Virus record (IMG/VR): IMGVR_UViG_3300046009_008852
Coordinates: 1 to 21,957 of that record
DNA length: 21,957 nucleotides
Strand: one strand, 5' to 3'
Origin: a virus
Shown in pieces: positions 21,924 to 21,957 of this stretch. The stretch's first letter is position 1. Every line of letters begins with the position of its first letter. A program made the translations under genes and the position numbers. The notes below the pieces were generated by a model. The model searched no databases and was not told the DNA's origin. It saw nothing but the letters and a program-made list of their open reading frames with translations.

Positions 21924-21957
21924 GGAGGATTGCTCAGCACCATTGAGTGATAAACCT
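21894..21957 (-). CDS. Possible 3' end of an upstream gene (partial)
   Basis: A minus-strand frame is open from the right edge to TAG at 21894-21896, ending ...EITHWR. It would be the last 20 residues of the gene before the adaptor. Another frame is also open from the edge (to about 21873), so coding is uncertain from this window alone. Confidence 0.35.
   Translation of the reverse strand, partial: GLSLNGAEQSSQTKEITHWR

Noticed and set aside
1-21957. tRNA genes, CRISPR arrays, integrase or attachment sites
   Set aside because: I looked for cloverleaf-like stretches, regular spaced repeats and recombinase motifs and saw none. The window gives no evidence that this is an integrated prophage.

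Overview
The window looks like the late structural and lysis region of a long-tailed, non-contractile (siphovirus-type) Caudoviricetes phage. Every structural gene lies on the minus strand, so the functional order runs from the right end (about 21.9 kb) to the left end (1). I see no sheath, baseplate wedge, portal, terminase or integrase. The gene order is lambda/HK97-like. The small proteins at 1942-2079 and 2079-2390 and the N-terminal segment of the endolysin resemble, from memory, proteins of phages of marine and freshwater picocyanobacteria (Synechococcus/Cyanobium). The host is therefore an inference, not something shown directly.

Right to left. 21.9-19.9 kb: head-tail adaptor (DnaT-like/gp6-like), head-closure-like protein, HK97 gp10-like protein and gpU-like tail terminator. 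19.9-18.5 kb: major tail tube protein, a strong terminator, the gpG/gpGT tail-assembly chaperones with a CCCAAAA -1 frameshift site, and a second terminator. 18.4-10.4 kb: tape measure, gpL-like minor tail protein, gpK-like NlpC/P60 protein, a fused gpI-gpJ-type tip protein, and a gpM-like protein. 10.4-9.0 kb: two further tail-tube-like proteins. 9.0-3.8 kb: a tail fibre with a C-terminal S74 chaperone, a small beta-rich fibre-associated protein and a second fibre. 3.7-1.5 kb: small conserved or unknown proteins, with two free-standing HNH endonuclease genes on the plus strand. 1.9-0 kb: lysis region with a membrane/coiled-coil protein, a small hydrophobic protein with an apparent frameshift extension, and a two-domain endolysin (glucosaminidase plus C39-like peptidase) that runs off the window.

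The minus-strand genes are tightly packed. Many junctions are TAATG, TGATG or ATGA overlaps, and no gene-free stretch exceeds about 110 bases. The most interesting observation is at 958-964: a canonical A AAA AAG slippery heptamer two codons before the stop of a 46-residue membrane protein. It leads into a 78-codon -1 reading frame that has no usable start near its beginning. This suggests a second programmed frameshift, one that makes a membrane-anchored isoform of a lysis-region protein. Other points are a beta domain inserted into two or three structural proteins, three tube-fold paralogues, and a 106-base out-of-frame overlap between the gpK-like and gpI/J-like genes.
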